Source: DATDUW01 sp035290185 (GTDB taxonomy: Bacteria > Patescibacteriota > Patescibacteriia > UBA9934 > GWF2-40-263). From it: a stretch of DNA of 28,959 bases. Numbering within the stretch: position 1 is the stretch's first letter; every line of letters starts with the position of its first letter. The notes beneath the pieces are model-generated. The model had not been told where the DNA came from. It did not search any database and worked only from the letters and a program-made list of their open reading frames with translations. The translations under genes were made by a program, and so were the position numbers. This document shows, one piece after another, positions 1-8,711 of this stretch. The stretch is taken from assembly GCA_035290185.1 (NCBI GenBank), contig DATDUW010000005.1:1-28959 (forward strand), written 5' to 3'.

Positions 1-1
1 A

Positions 2-1249
2 GACAAGGACGAAGCGCGCGGGAACCTTCAGCAAAAATTTCACCTGTCCGAGATTCAAGCCAACGCCATCTTGGAGATGCGCCTGCAGCAATTGGCCAAC
101 CTGGAGCGTTTGCGGGTCGAGCAGGAATATAAAGAAAAACAGGAGTTGATCAAGGAGCTCGAATCCATCCTCGCCTCAGAAAAGAAAATGCGAGGGGTGG
201 TCAAGCAAGAAATTTTGGAGGTGAAGGGGAAATATGGGGACGCGCGTCGCACACAAATCATGAAGCAGGGCGTCAAGGATTTTTCCATGGAGGACGTGAT
301 TCCCGATATGCCGGCTGCGGTGATTTTGACACGCAGTGGCTATGTGAAACGCGTTTCCCCGGACGAGTTCCGTCGTCAGGAGCGTGGGGGAAAAGGCGTC
401 ATGGGACTGACCACAAAAGAAGAGGACGAAGTGGAACAGATTTTTTCCACATCCACTCATCAGGACCTTCTGTTTTTTACGACCCGCGGGCGCGTTTTTA
501 AGTTGAAAGCCTACGATATTCCGGAAACGACCCGTACCTCCAAAGGCACAGCTTTGGTTAATTTTTTGAATCTGGCGCCTGGCGAAACAGTTTCGGCTGT
601 CTTACCCCTTTCCAATACCGAGACGTATAAGTATTTGGTGATGGCCACGGGACGAGGGACCGTTAAAAAAACAGACGTTGCCGAATTCAAAACGATTCGC
701 CAAAATGGTTTGATTGCTATCAATCTGTCTGGTGGCGACAGTCTGGGGTGGGTTCGGCTGACCAGCGGATCCGACGATGTGATGCTCGTTACGGCTCAGG
801 GTCAGTCCATCCGGTTTTCGGAAAAAGAAATTCGTGCTATGGGTCGCACAGCCGCGGGTGTACACGGCATGCGCTTGCGCGCGGGCGATGCGGTCGTGAC
901 CATGGACGTCGTGACGCCCGAAATGGCCAAACGTAAGGAGGAGCCGCAACTGCTTGTCCTGACGCAAAAAGGGTTTGGCAAACGTACGCCCGTGGGCGAA
1001 TACAAACTTCAGGGTCGCGGCGGTTCCGGCATCCGTACGGCGCACGTCACGGAAAAAACCGGCCCCATGGTCATTGCCAAGATCGTGGATGCGGACGATC
1101 CGCGCGACCTGCTTGTTATTTCGACTGCCGGCCAAATTATCCGCTCGCCGCTTTCTTCCGTTTCCGTCCTGGGCCGTGATACGCAGGGGGTGCGCGTGAT
1201 GCGATTTAAGGAGGAGGGGGACAAGGTCGCGAGTTCCGCGGTCGTTTAG
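2..1249 (+). CDS. gyrA: DNA gyrase subunit A, C-terminal part (5' truncated by window)
   Basis: This is the last 415 codons of GyrA, the breakage-reunion subunit of the type II topoisomerase that introduces negative supercoils. The reading frame is open from base 2. It begins in the end of the tower/coiled-coil region, with the conserved SEIQANAILEMRL stretch. A helical linker follows, then the six-bladed beta-pinwheel domain that wraps DNA, in which repeated blade strands such as LFFTTRGRVFKLKAY and LLVISTAGQIIRS are visible. A GyrA-box-like motif, QERGGKG (bases 377-397), matches the gyrase signature QRRGGKG except for one Arg-to-Glu change; this favours GyrA over ParC. There is no long acidic tail. 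The stop codon overlaps the stop of the convergent gene by 3 bases, with no visible terminator between them. The catalytic Tyr domain lies outside the window. Confidence 0.95.
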   Translation, partial: DKDEARGNLQQKFHLSEIQANAILEMRLQQLANLERLRVEQEYKEKQELIKELESILASEKKMRGVVKQEILEVKGKYGDARRTQIMKQGVKDFSMEDVIPDMPAAVILTRSGYVKRVSPDEFRRQERGGKGVMGLTTKEEDEVEQIFSTSTHQDLLFFTTRGRVFKLKAYDIPETTRTSKGTALVNFLNLAPGETVSAVLPLSNTETYKYLVMATGRGTVKKTDVAEFKTIRQNGLIAINLSGGDSLGWVRLTSGSDDVMLVTAQGQSIRFSEKEIRAMGRTAAGVHGMRLRAGDAVVTMDVVTPEMAKRKEEPQLLVLTQKGFGKRTPVGEYKLQGRGGSGIRTAHVTEKTGPMVIAKIVDADDPRDLLVISTAGQIIRSPLSSVSVLGRDTQGVRVMRFKEEGDKVASSAVV

Positions 1250-3219
1250 GCAGCGCGTTTAACCTCTTCTGAGACGGTTTGCGTCACAAACGCTCGTCGC
1301 TTCTTTTCCAAAGCCTCAATCTGCAGAGAGAGGTCCTGACGTTCTTCGGAGCGCCAAAATTTCCAAGAGGGAACCCCTTTCCATTCTTTTTTGAGCTTGA
1401 CCAGGGTTTGTTGATCCTTTTCCGAGAAGGTATCCGGCACGCGGTTCAGAGGAAGAATCTGCCGCTGTTTTGGCGCGAGGGTTAGGGGGACGGTAGGTGT
1501 TCTTTTTTCTCCCCGTTCCAACCCTTGGATTTCGTTATAGATTCGATTTATTTCCTGGGTGACATGGTCCCGCTGCGTTCGCAGGGACGGAAGGATGGAA
1601 TCCCGCTGTTGTCGCAAGGATTCCAGTTTTTGCCGTAGGGAGACAATACGCCCCCTCTCGCTGGAAGGCCGTGGGGCCGCGGCTTGTTCTACGAATCCGC
1701 TGCGGATATTTTCTCGGATCGTCTGCGAGGCAATTCGGGAGGTTCCGGTGGCAATCCGGCGTCCCAGATCCGTAATTTTTTCCAAGAGAAGTCTTCGTTT
1801 CTCTCGAAGTTCTTTTGACAGAAACCAAAGCGAAGACAGGGCTTTTAATTCAGCGTTTTTTTGTCCCAGTGTCTCTTTGTTGGACTGAAGATTTCTTTGT
1901 TCTTCTCGCAAGCCGTCTGATATGGATTCTAACATTGGAGCGGGAGAGGGAGAAAATTTTTCTCCGAGAGGTTTGGGAATTTCGAAACGTCTTTCTGGAA
2001 TAACGTGGTTGACCTCGGCAGTTATGCCATCCTGAAGAGCAAAGGGTTCAAGATCTCCGTCTGGAATTTCTTGAAATTCTTCGTTAGATTCTTGGCTGGT
2101 TGAGGCTGAAGAAGGAGTCGACGGTAGAGCAGGTTCAGGGGAAGAGAGGGGGGGGTCGGTGACTATGTCAGAAATCTCCTCGGGAGGTTCGGTAGATTCA
2201 TCTTGATCAAATTCTTCTTCTCCCTCCTCTCCTCTTTCAACAACAAGTTGTTCTAAAGGAGGAATTTCAACGTCGGTTTGTGTTGCGGCTCTTTCTTCTT
2301 GTTTCTCCTCATCAAGGAATGCGGAAGGAAGATTTTTTTGGTGCTCTTCCTCAAGACGTCTGCGCCAGGAACGCACCTCAGAGACGTCTGTGGTGCCGGT
2401 TATTTTTTGAAAAAGTTTTTTGAGATTTTTTAAGGTTGTTTTTTCATCAGAAGAAAGGGGGTTTTCTCCTTCGCTCCTCTGAAGGAGAGTTTCGTAGGTA
2501 TCCAAAAGGTCAGGAGAGATTATTTGAAGCTTCTCAAAAATACCGATCGCTTTTTCTTGCGGCGGTTTTTCTGGTTCATCCAGGAGCCAATCTCTGGCAT
2601 CCCCCGTTCCCTCAGAAAGATATTTTTCCACTTTTGATAACTCTGTAAGATTCGACGTTCCGGTTATTGTTTGGAAAAAACGGCGGAGGGCTTGAAATCG
2701 ATTGATTTCTTGGCGTTTTCGATCTTCCCTTTTTCCTTCGGCAATGTATCGCTTCATCTCTTCAAGAAGGACGTGAATTTGTTCTTCCGAAAGGGTGGCG
2801 CGGCCCGTTTCCGGGTCGAGCCAGCGCGTTGGATCCTCAAGTTGTGACAGCCAGTCTTGAAGCTGGGTTTCATTGGTCGTTTTCGCCACCTCACGGAACC
2901 ATTTTCGAAGGGCAAGAAGTCGGTCGATTTCTTCTTTCTCCTTTCCTCTTTCCGTATTAAGCCTTTTCATTTCTTCAAAAAGCCCTTTCCAAAATGGGAC
3001 GTCTCTGTTTGGAACCCATTGTCCCTTGAGTTCCTTTATTCCCGATCCGGTTTCCTTACTGAGGACCCACGCTTTTTCCAGCTGACGCGGAGAGAGGGAA
3101 AATACTTTCATTTCTTTGCCATTGAGTTTTGAAACCCCTTGGGAGGGTTGTTCCAATTCCGAAGGTGACAGGTAGTCGACTTCAGAAGATTTTTCTGTGA
3201 ACTCTCTAGGGTAGAGCAT
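1246..3219 (-). CDS. Large hypothetical protein with three helical repeats, an acidic linker and C-terminal coiled coils
   Basis: I do not recognise a family for this 657-residue protein. It has no signal peptide or membrane segment, so it is probably cytoplasmic. Three degenerate repeats sit at about residues 97-128, 171-203 and 261-291. They share a pattern of L-x-x-L-[RK]-[RK]-x-F followed by a [TS]-x-[TG]-T turn and a second charged helix (for example FFQTITGTSNLTEL and LFQKITGTTDVSEV). Residues about 310-400 form an acidic, Pro/Ser-rich and probably disordered linker. The rest is strongly charged coiled coil (about 430-590), ending in a Trp-containing segment and a basic helix. The chosen ATG lies 20 nt downstream of the predicted start site of a good promoter (3246-3274). 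The 3' end overlaps gyrA tail to tail. The layout suggests a structural or scaffold protein, which is inference only. Confidence 0.8.
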   Translation of the reverse strand: MLYPREFTEKSSEVDYLSPSELEQPSQGVSKLNGKEMKVFSLSPRQLEKAWVLSKETGSGIKELKGQWVPNRDVPFWKGLFEEMKRLNTERGKEKEEIDRLLALRKWFREVAKTTNETQLQDWLSQLEDPTRWLDPETGRATLSEEQIHVLLEEMKRYIAEGKREDRKRQEINRFQALRRFFQTITGTSNLTELSKVEKYLSEGTGDARDWLLDEPEKPPQEKAIGIFEKLQIISPDLLDTYETLLQRSEGENPLSSDEKTTLKNLKKLFQKITGTTDVSEVRSWRRRLEEEHQKNLPSAFLDEEKQEERAATQTDVEIPPLEQLVVERGEEGEEEFDQDESTEPPEEISDIVTDPPLSSPEPALPSTPSSASTSQESNEEFQEIPDGDLEPFALQDGITAEVNHVIPERRFEIPKPLGEKFSPSPAPMLESISDGLREEQRNLQSNKETLGQKNAELKALSSLWFLSKELREKRRLLLEKITDLGRRIATGTSRIASQTIRENIRSGFVEQAAAPRPSSERGRIVSLRQKLESLRQQRDSILPSLRTQRDHVTQEINRIYNEIQGLERGEKRTPTVPLTLAPKQRQILPLNRVPDTFSEKDQQTLVKLKKEWKGVPSWKFWRSEERQDLSLQIEALEKKRRAFVTQTVSEEVKRAA

Positions 3220-3245
3220 AAAAAATTTAAGAGAGATTTGACTTT

Positions 3246-3274
3246 AAATTACCGTCCTTTTTCTTTTTTTGCAA
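3246..3274 (-). promoter_or_regulatory. Sigma-70-type promoter of the large hypothetical gene
   Basis: On the minus strand TTGCAA (3269-3274) and TAATTT (3246-3251) are separated by exactly 17 bp. The predicted start near 3239 gives a leader of about 20 nt without a Shine-Dalgarno sequence before the ATG at 3219. Confidence 0.6.
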
Positions 3275-3308
3275 GGAGGGCGTCCCCCTTCCCTTTTTTC
3301 TTTCCCCG

Positions 3309-3317
3309 TGCTAGCCT
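3309..3317 (+). promoter_or_regulatory. Possible TG-extended -10 box for uvrA
   Basis: TGC-TAGCCT lies 24 bp before the uvrA ATG. The matching -35 position holds only TTCCCT. It resembles the TGCTA-type boxes ahead of clpP, dnaE and the baseplate-J-like gene, which is the main reason to list it. Confidence 0.35.
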
Positions 3318-3341
3318 TTATCCGATTTTTCTTTCCCCTTC

Positions 3342-6296
3342 ATGTTGAAAGACGTTATCTCCATTCGCGGCGCGCGAGTGAACAACCTTAAAAATGTAAG
3401 CGTAGACCTTCCCAAAAACAAGGTCGTGGTTATAACCGGTCTTTCCGGTTCCGGGAAATCGTCTTTGGCGTTCGATACACTGTATGCCGAGGGTCAACGG
3501 CGGTATATGGAATCGCTTTCGAGTTATGCCAGGCAGTTTTTGGAGCTTCAGGACAGGCCGGATGTGGATGAGATTGTCGGCCTTTCTCCTACAATTGCCA
3601 TTGACCAAAAGTCGTCTTCCCACAATCCGCGTTCCACGGTGGGGACGGTGACCGAGGTCCATGATTACCTGCGTGTGCTTTTTGCCAGGGCCGGGATCAG
3701 ACACTGCCCGCGTTGCGGAAGAAAGGCCGAGGAGCAGACGGTCGAACAGATTTTGGACGCCCTTCGTCTGATGGCAAATGGTTCCCCCCTCTTTTTATTT
3801 GCCCCGGTGGCCCACGGACAGAAAGGTGAACAGAAAAACGTGCTGGCGACAGCCCGCCGGGCCGGGTTTGAGGCCGTCCGATTCGATGGCATCCTTTTGG
3901 ATTTGGAAGAGGCGGAGGCTCTGAAGCCGGACAAGACGAAAACGCATTCCGTGGATCTGCTCGTGGACCGCTGGGAAAACGGTGATGTTCCGTTTGCGAA
4001 AGCAAAGGTTCAAGTGGAGAAAGCTATCGAATACGGGAACGGACAGATGATGGCGTTGCGGGAAATGGATGGAGAGGAAACGATTTTTTCCCTTCAGGCG
4101 AATTGTCCGGGCTGTGGCATCAGCCTTCCGCGGTCCGAACCCCGTTTGTTTTCTTTTAATGCGCCCCAAGGCGCCTGTCCGGATTGCACGGGTTTGGGCG
4201 TTAAACTTCTTTTTGAACCCGAGCTTGTCCTACCGAATCCGCGCCTTTCTTTGGCAGAAGGGGCGATCCAGCCCTGGACCAGGATTGCCGGAAACCAAGG
4301 GTCTGTTCATCGTTTGCTGGAGGCGGTTGGCAAGCGTCATCATGTTTCCATGAAAATGCCGGTAGAAAAAATTTCAGAGGAAAAGAGGAATTTATTATGG
4401 GAAGGAACCGGGGAGGAAACGTATGATGTTGATGGACAGGTCGCTTTGTTTCCTGGTATTCGCTCTCTTCTGGAACAGAAATATCGGGAAACACCTTCGG
4501 ATTATGTGCGCCATGAGCTTGAGGCCTACATGCGTACGTTGGTTTGTCCGGCTTGCGAAGGAAGACGTTTATGCCCCGACGCCCTGGCGGTTCGATTCGA
4601 CGGGTTTTCGATTGCCGACCTCTCCTCCCAATCCGTAGAGGGGCTTGTCTGCTGGTTTGAACATCTTGAGGCTCGTGGAAAAAAACAGGAGAAGACAGGC
4701 ACAGAGTTCGAAGCGTGGACCCCTGTGCAACAGGCTGTGGTCCGGCGCGTGGCGCGGGAGGCGCGCATTCGTTTGAGCCACCTCCTCGATGTAGGACTCG
4801 GTTATGTTTGTTTGGATCGCGGAGCCATGACGCTTTCCGGTGGGGAAGCGCAACGTGTGCGTCTGGCCACGCAGCTTGGGCATGCGCTTTCCGGCGTTAT
4901 TTACGTTTTAGACGAACCGTCGATCGGCCTCCACCCCCGCGACAATGAAACGCTGATTGCGACCGTGCGTCGGCTGCGGGATCTTGGAAATACCGTGGTC
5001 GTTGTTGAACACGATGAAGCCATGATCCGGGCCGCGGATCATGTCGTGGATGTGGGACCTGGTGCTGGCGTCTACGGAGGCGAAATCATTGCGACCGGAA
5101 CCGTTCCGGAACTGATGGCCGACCCACAATCGTTGACCGGACAGTATCTTTCCGGCGCGCGATGTCTTCCGATTCCGGCCAAATTGCGCTCCGGGAACGG
5201 CCATGCGCTTATGATCAAGGGGGCGCGGGCTTTTAATTTGAAGAATATCGATGTCTCCTTTCCCCTAGGGAAGTTCGTGTGTGTGACAGGCGTGTCCGGT
5301 TCTGGGAAATCTACCTTGGTTTTGGAGATTCTCAGCAAGGCCCTTTTGAGACATTTTTATCGCGCGAAGGCGTATCCGGCAGAACACGAAAAAATGACAG
5401 GTCTTGAATACCTCGATAAGGTCGTAGCTATTGATCAGTCGCCGATCGGGAGAACCCCGCGTTCAAACCCGGCCACGTACACAGGGGTCCTTACGCCCGT
5501 CCGCGATCTTTTCGCAGCAACATCTGAGGCAAAGATGCGACAGTTCGATGCGGGAAAATTCAGTTTTAATGTCAAAGGCGGCGGTCGGTGCGAGACATGC
5601 GGCGGAGACGGATCGCAACGGATTGAGATGCAGTTTATGCCAGATGTTTATGTTTCTTGCCCCTCTTGTCGCGGGCGGCGTTATAATGCCGAGGCGCTTG
5701 AAATTCATTACAAAGGGAAAGATATTGCGGACGTCTTGGACATGACCGTGGAGGAGGCTGGGCGTTTTTTTGCGGACCAGCCAACCATTCATGAGAAATT
5801 GTCCCTTTTAGACGAGGTGGGGCTTGGCTACCTCAAGCTCGGCCAATCGGCCACAACGCTTTCCGGTGGGGAAGCACAACGTGTGAAACTGGCAAGTGAA
5901 CTTTCCCGCCGGGCCACAGGCCGCACCCTTTACATTTTGGACGAGCCAACGACCGGTCTTCATTTTGAAGATATCCGCCGTTTACTTGAAGTTTTAAATC
6001 GTCTGGTGGACAAGGGAAACACGGTGCTTGTGATTGAACATCAGCTCGACGTCATACGTTCCGCTGACTGGGTGATCGATCTTGGTCCGGGAGGAGGAAA
6101 CGCCGGGGGTCGGGTTGTGGCCGAGGGGACGCCGCAGGACGTGGCAGCCGTTCCGGAAAGCCTGACAGGCCAGTATCTGCTCGACGGGAAACAGTCCTTT
6201 TCCTTTTCAGGGTTTCCGACAGCAAAGGGACGGGTGCAAGAGGGAGATGGGCGACGGCGCGTGACTGTTCCGAAACAGAAAGGCCTGGTAGGATGA
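3342..6296 (+). CDS. uvrA: Excinuclease ABC subunit A (UvrA)
   Basis: UvrA is the damage-sensing ATPase of nucleotide excision repair and loads UvrB at lesions. The protein has 984 residues, close to the family norm of 930-970. Visible parts, in order: Walker A GLSGSGKS (33-40); a CPRCG zinc site near 122; a second Cys pair set CPGCG...CPDC in the signature/insertion region; ABC signature LSGGEAQRVRLA with Walker B VLDEPSIGLHP; a second Walker A GVSGSGKS (near 650); the C-terminal zinc module CETCGGDG...CPSCRGRRY (from 750); and the second LSGGEAQRVKLA with LDEPTTGLH. All ATPase and zinc residues look intact. The last 30 or so residues after the usual LTGQYL end are a basic, low-complexity extension. 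smc follows after 18 bp and is probably co-transcribed. uvrB and uvrC are not in the window. Confidence 0.98.
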   Translation: MLKDVISIRGARVNNLKNVSVDLPKNKVVVITGLSGSGKSSLAFDTLYAEGQRRYMESLSSYARQFLELQDRPDVDEIVGLSPTIAIDQKSSSHNPRSTVGTVTEVHDYLRVLFARAGIRHCPRCGRKAEEQTVEQILDALRLMANGSPLFLFAPVAHGQKGEQKNVLATARRAGFEAVRFDGILLDLEEAEALKPDKTKTHSVDLLVDRWENGDVPFAKAKVQVEKAIEYGNGQMMALREMDGEETIFSLQANCPGCGISLPRSEPRLFSFNAPQGACPDCTGLGVKLLFEPELVLPNPRLSLAEGAIQPWTRIAGNQGSVHRLLEAVGKRHHVSMKMPVEKISEEKRNLLWEGTGEETYDVDGQVALFPGIRSLLEQKYRETPSDYVRHELEAYMRTLVCPACEGRRLCPDALAVRFDGFSIADLSSQSVEGLVCWFEHLEARGKKQEKTGTEFEAWTPVQQAVVRRVAREARIRLSHLLDVGLGYVCLDRGAMTLSGGEAQRVRLATQLGHALSGVIYVLDEPSIGLHPRDNETLIATVRRLRDLGNTVVVVEHDEAMIRAADHVVDVGPGAGVYGGEIIATGTVPELMADPQSLTGQYLSGARCLPIPAKLRSGNGHALMIKGARAFNLKNIDVSFPLGKFVCVTGVSGSGKSTLVLEILSKALLRHFYRAKAYPAEHEKMTGLEYLDKVVAIDQSPIGRTPRSNPATYTGVLTPVRDLFAATSEAKMRQFDAGKFSFNVKGGGRCETCGGDGSQRIEMQFMPDVYVSCPSCRGRRYNAEALEIHYKGKDIADVLDMTVEEAGRFFADQPTIHEKLSLLDEVGLGYLKLGQSATTLSGGEAQRVKLASELSRRATGRTLYILDEPTTGLHFEDIRRLLEVLNRLVDKGNTVLVIEHQLDVIRSADWVIDLGPGGGNAGGRVVAEGTPQDVAAVPESLTGQYLLDGKQSFSFSGFPTAKGRVQEGDGRRRVTVPKQKGLVG

Positions 6297-6314
6297 GGGA
6301 ACCCATTTCTTTTT

Positions 6315-8576
6315 ATGTATTTGGCGAAATTGGAACTCCAGGGGTTTAAGACGTTTGCACAAAAAATTGATCTTGTTTTCCCCAGACCGAAAGGTGGGCG
6401 ATGTGGGACGGTTTGTGTGGTCGGTCCGAACGGTTCTGGAAAGTCGAATCTTTCGGATGCTGTGCGGTGGGCCCTGGGTGAACAAAGTTTAAGGCTCCTG
6501 CGAGGAAAACAGGCGGACGATGTCATTTTTTCCGGTTCTGCCAGCCGTGCGCGTGCAGGATTTGCAGAGGTCACGCTCACGTTCGATAACAGCGACCACG
6601 CCATGCCTGTTGATTTTGCCGAGGCAGCCGTCACGCGTCGGCTCTATCGCGATGGGACGTCCGAATACCTCCTGAACGGGGCGTCAACGAGGTTATCCGA
6701 CATTCGTCTTTTGCTTGCACACGCCAATGTGGGCCAGCAGTCTTACGGCGTGGTGGGGCAGGGAATGGTCGATCACGTGCTTGTGGCCAGCCCCGAAGAA
6801 CGCAAGGCCTTTTTTGATGACGCCACGGGCGTGCGCCCGCTTCGGCTCAAGCGCCATGAAGCTGCCCTCAAATTACAACATACTTCCGAACATCTAGCCG
6901 AGGCCGAGAGATTATTGCAGGAAATTGAACCACGCCTACGTACCCTCAGACGTCAGGCGTCGCGTTTGGAAAAACGCGGTGAGATCGAGGGAGAACTTTT
7001 TCTTTTGGAAGAAAAATATTACGGAACGCTTTGGTGCGAATTACAAAGGGATTTAGAACACGTTCGCGCGGCCGGAGAAGCAGCCGGGCGTGATGTGCAT
7101 GTGGAAATGGAGGCAACGGAGGCGTTGGAACGTAAATTGTCGGCTTGGGAGCAAGATATCCGTCCCGGAGAAACAGATGCCGCTCTCATTCCGTTACAGA
7201 AGGCTTATCAGGAGGCGCAGCGCTTGCGTAGCCGTTTGCGGGAAACCGAATTTGAAACAGAACGGGAAATTGCCTTGGCAAAGGTGCGCGCGCAGTCAGG
7301 TTGGGCCCCGCTTCCTCTGTCAAAAATTATTGAAGAGGCCGAGGCAATCGCCGGGCTTCAACGAACCATTGCCGAGCGTTTGCATGCGGTAAAAACATGG
7401 GAAGAGGCGGTCGTTTGTGCGCAGGAAGCCGGAATTTTGGCTGAACGATCTGGTATTTTTGCCCGTCGTTTGCAGCGTCCGGCTCCGGAAGAGATAAAAC
7501 CGGATCCGATTTTGATACAACAGTTGGAAACGGCCGGACAGAAACGGCAAGAGGCGGAAAAAGAAGTGGCCAGGCTTGAGAAGGAGTTAGAAGTCGCGGC
7601 CAAAGAGGAACGGACGCAGCGATCCGAAGCTTCCGAACTCCGTCGATCCCTGCTTGCCTGTCAACATCGTCTTCACGAATGCGAATCTCGTCGCCACGCG
7701 ACGGCTATTGAACTGGCGCGGCTCGAAGAGCGGGAGCGCTACTTGTCCAAAGAAATCGAAGAGCAAATGAAGGATCGCGCCTTGCGAGCCAAGGCTTGGG
7801 AACAATCGGCCGAACCGTTCGACGCGGTAGTTCTTTATCCTGATCTCCAGCGTTTGAGATCCCAGCTTGAACTTATCGGGGGCATTGATCCGGAAACAGC
7901 AAAAGAGTATGAGGAAACGCAGATCCGCTTTTCTTTCTTGGGAGGGCAGATAGGTGACCTGCAACAGGCTCTTCGTTCGACCCAACGGATGATTGACGAA
8001 TTGGACGAGCGCATTCGCTGCCAGTCCGAAGAAGCGTTCCGAAAGATCAATAAGGAGTTTCAGCGTTTTTTTCGTCTGCTGTTCGATGGAGGTTCCTGTG
8101 CGCTCGTCCCCCTGACAAGAAGGGAAGAGGAAGTTACGTCTTCGGAGACGGAAGAGGTCGGTGGGACACGTTCATCTGGAGAAGAAGGGGAGACGACGTC
8201 AGATCCTATTGCAGGCGTAGAAATTGAGGCGACACCGCCCGGCAAACGCCTTAAATCCCTCAGCCTCCTTTCTGGTGGAGAACGGGCCCTGACGTCCATC
8301 GCGCTCATCTGTGCCATCATGGCCACCAATCCGGCGCCTTTTGTCCTCCTTGACGAGGTGGACGCGGCGCTCGATGAGGCTAACACGGTCCGCTTTGCCT
8401 CGATCCTCGGAGAACTTGCTAAATTTACTCAATTCATTGTTATTACCCACAATCGAGCTACTATGGAAACGGGAGATGTCCTCTATGGCGTGACCATGGG
8501 AGACGACGGTGTGAGTCGGGTTCTTTCGGTCAGCCTCGAGGAGGCAGCACAAGAGGGGGGAACAGCGCGCCGTTGA
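6315..8576 (+). CDS. smc: Short SMC-family chromosome segregation ATPase lacking a recognisable hinge
   Basis: This is an SMC-type ABC ATPase, expected to act in chromosome compaction and segregation. It has 753 residues against about 1150-1200 for bacterial SMC. The head is complete: Walker A GPNGSGKS (37-44), a Q-loop region GVVGQGMVDHVL, ABC signature LLSGGERAL (651-659), Walker B FVLLDEVDAALDE (676-688) and the ITHN switch (710-713). The N-terminal coil runs from about 176 to 328 and the returning coils from about 398 to 575. Between them lies only a segment of about 70 residues (329-397), with none of the Gly-rich blocks of the SMC hinge and no Cys-x-x-Cys zinc hook. An acidic Ser/Thr/Gly-rich insertion (about 601-635) sits in the C-terminal head. 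Head order and signature favour SMC over RecN or RecF. ScpA and ScpB are not in the window. Confidence 0.9.
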   Translation: MYLAKLELQGFKTFAQKIDLVFPRPKGGRCGTVCVVGPNGSGKSNLSDAVRWALGEQSLRLLRGKQADDVIFSGSASRARAGFAEVTLTFDNSDHAMPVDFAEAAVTRRLYRDGTSEYLLNGASTRLSDIRLLLAHANVGQQSYGVVGQGMVDHVLVASPEERKAFFDDATGVRPLRLKRHEAALKLQHTSEHLAEAERLLQEIEPRLRTLRRQASRLEKRGEIEGELFLLEEKYYGTLWCELQRDLEHVRAAGEAAGRDVHVEMEATEALERKLSAWEQDIRPGETDAALIPLQKAYQEAQRLRSRLRETEFETEREIALAKVRAQSGWAPLPLSKIIEEAEAIAGLQRTIAERLHAVKTWEEAVVCAQEAGILAERSGIFARRLQRPAPEEIKPDPILIQQLETAGQKRQEAEKEVARLEKELEVAAKEERTQRSEASELRRSLLACQHRLHECESRRHATAIELARLEERERYLSKEIEEQMKDRALRAKAWEQSAEPFDAVVLYPDLQRLRSQLELIGGIDPETAKEYEETQIRFSFLGGQIGDLQQALRSTQRMIDELDERIRCQSEEAFRKINKEFQRFFRLLFDGGSCALVPLTRREEEVTSSETEEVGGTRSSGEEGETTSDPIAGVEIEATPPGKRLKSLSLLSGGERALTSIALICAIMATNPAPFVLLDEVDAALDEANTVRFASILGELAKFTQFIVITHNRATMETGDVLYGVTMGDDGVSRVLSVSLEEAAQEGGTARR

Positions 8577-8611
8577 GAAGGATGTCTCTGTGAACAAGGG
8601 GGTTCAACGGC

Positions 8612-8640
8612 TTGACGTGATTCCTATGCTCCGCTAACCT
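8612..8640 (+). promoter_or_regulatory. Sigma-70-type promoter of rpsP
   Basis: TTGACG (8612-8617), a 17-bp spacer and TAACCT (8635-8640). The predicted start near 8647 gives a leader of about 65 nt. An 8-bp inverted repeat (8569-8576 and 8604-8611) directly abuts the -35 box. Confidence 0.55.
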
Positions 8641-8711
8641 ACCACCACCATCAACGTTTTCAACAATGATTTTTTTCAACCTTTTCTATCCTTTTTCCCC
8701 CTTTAACCTTT

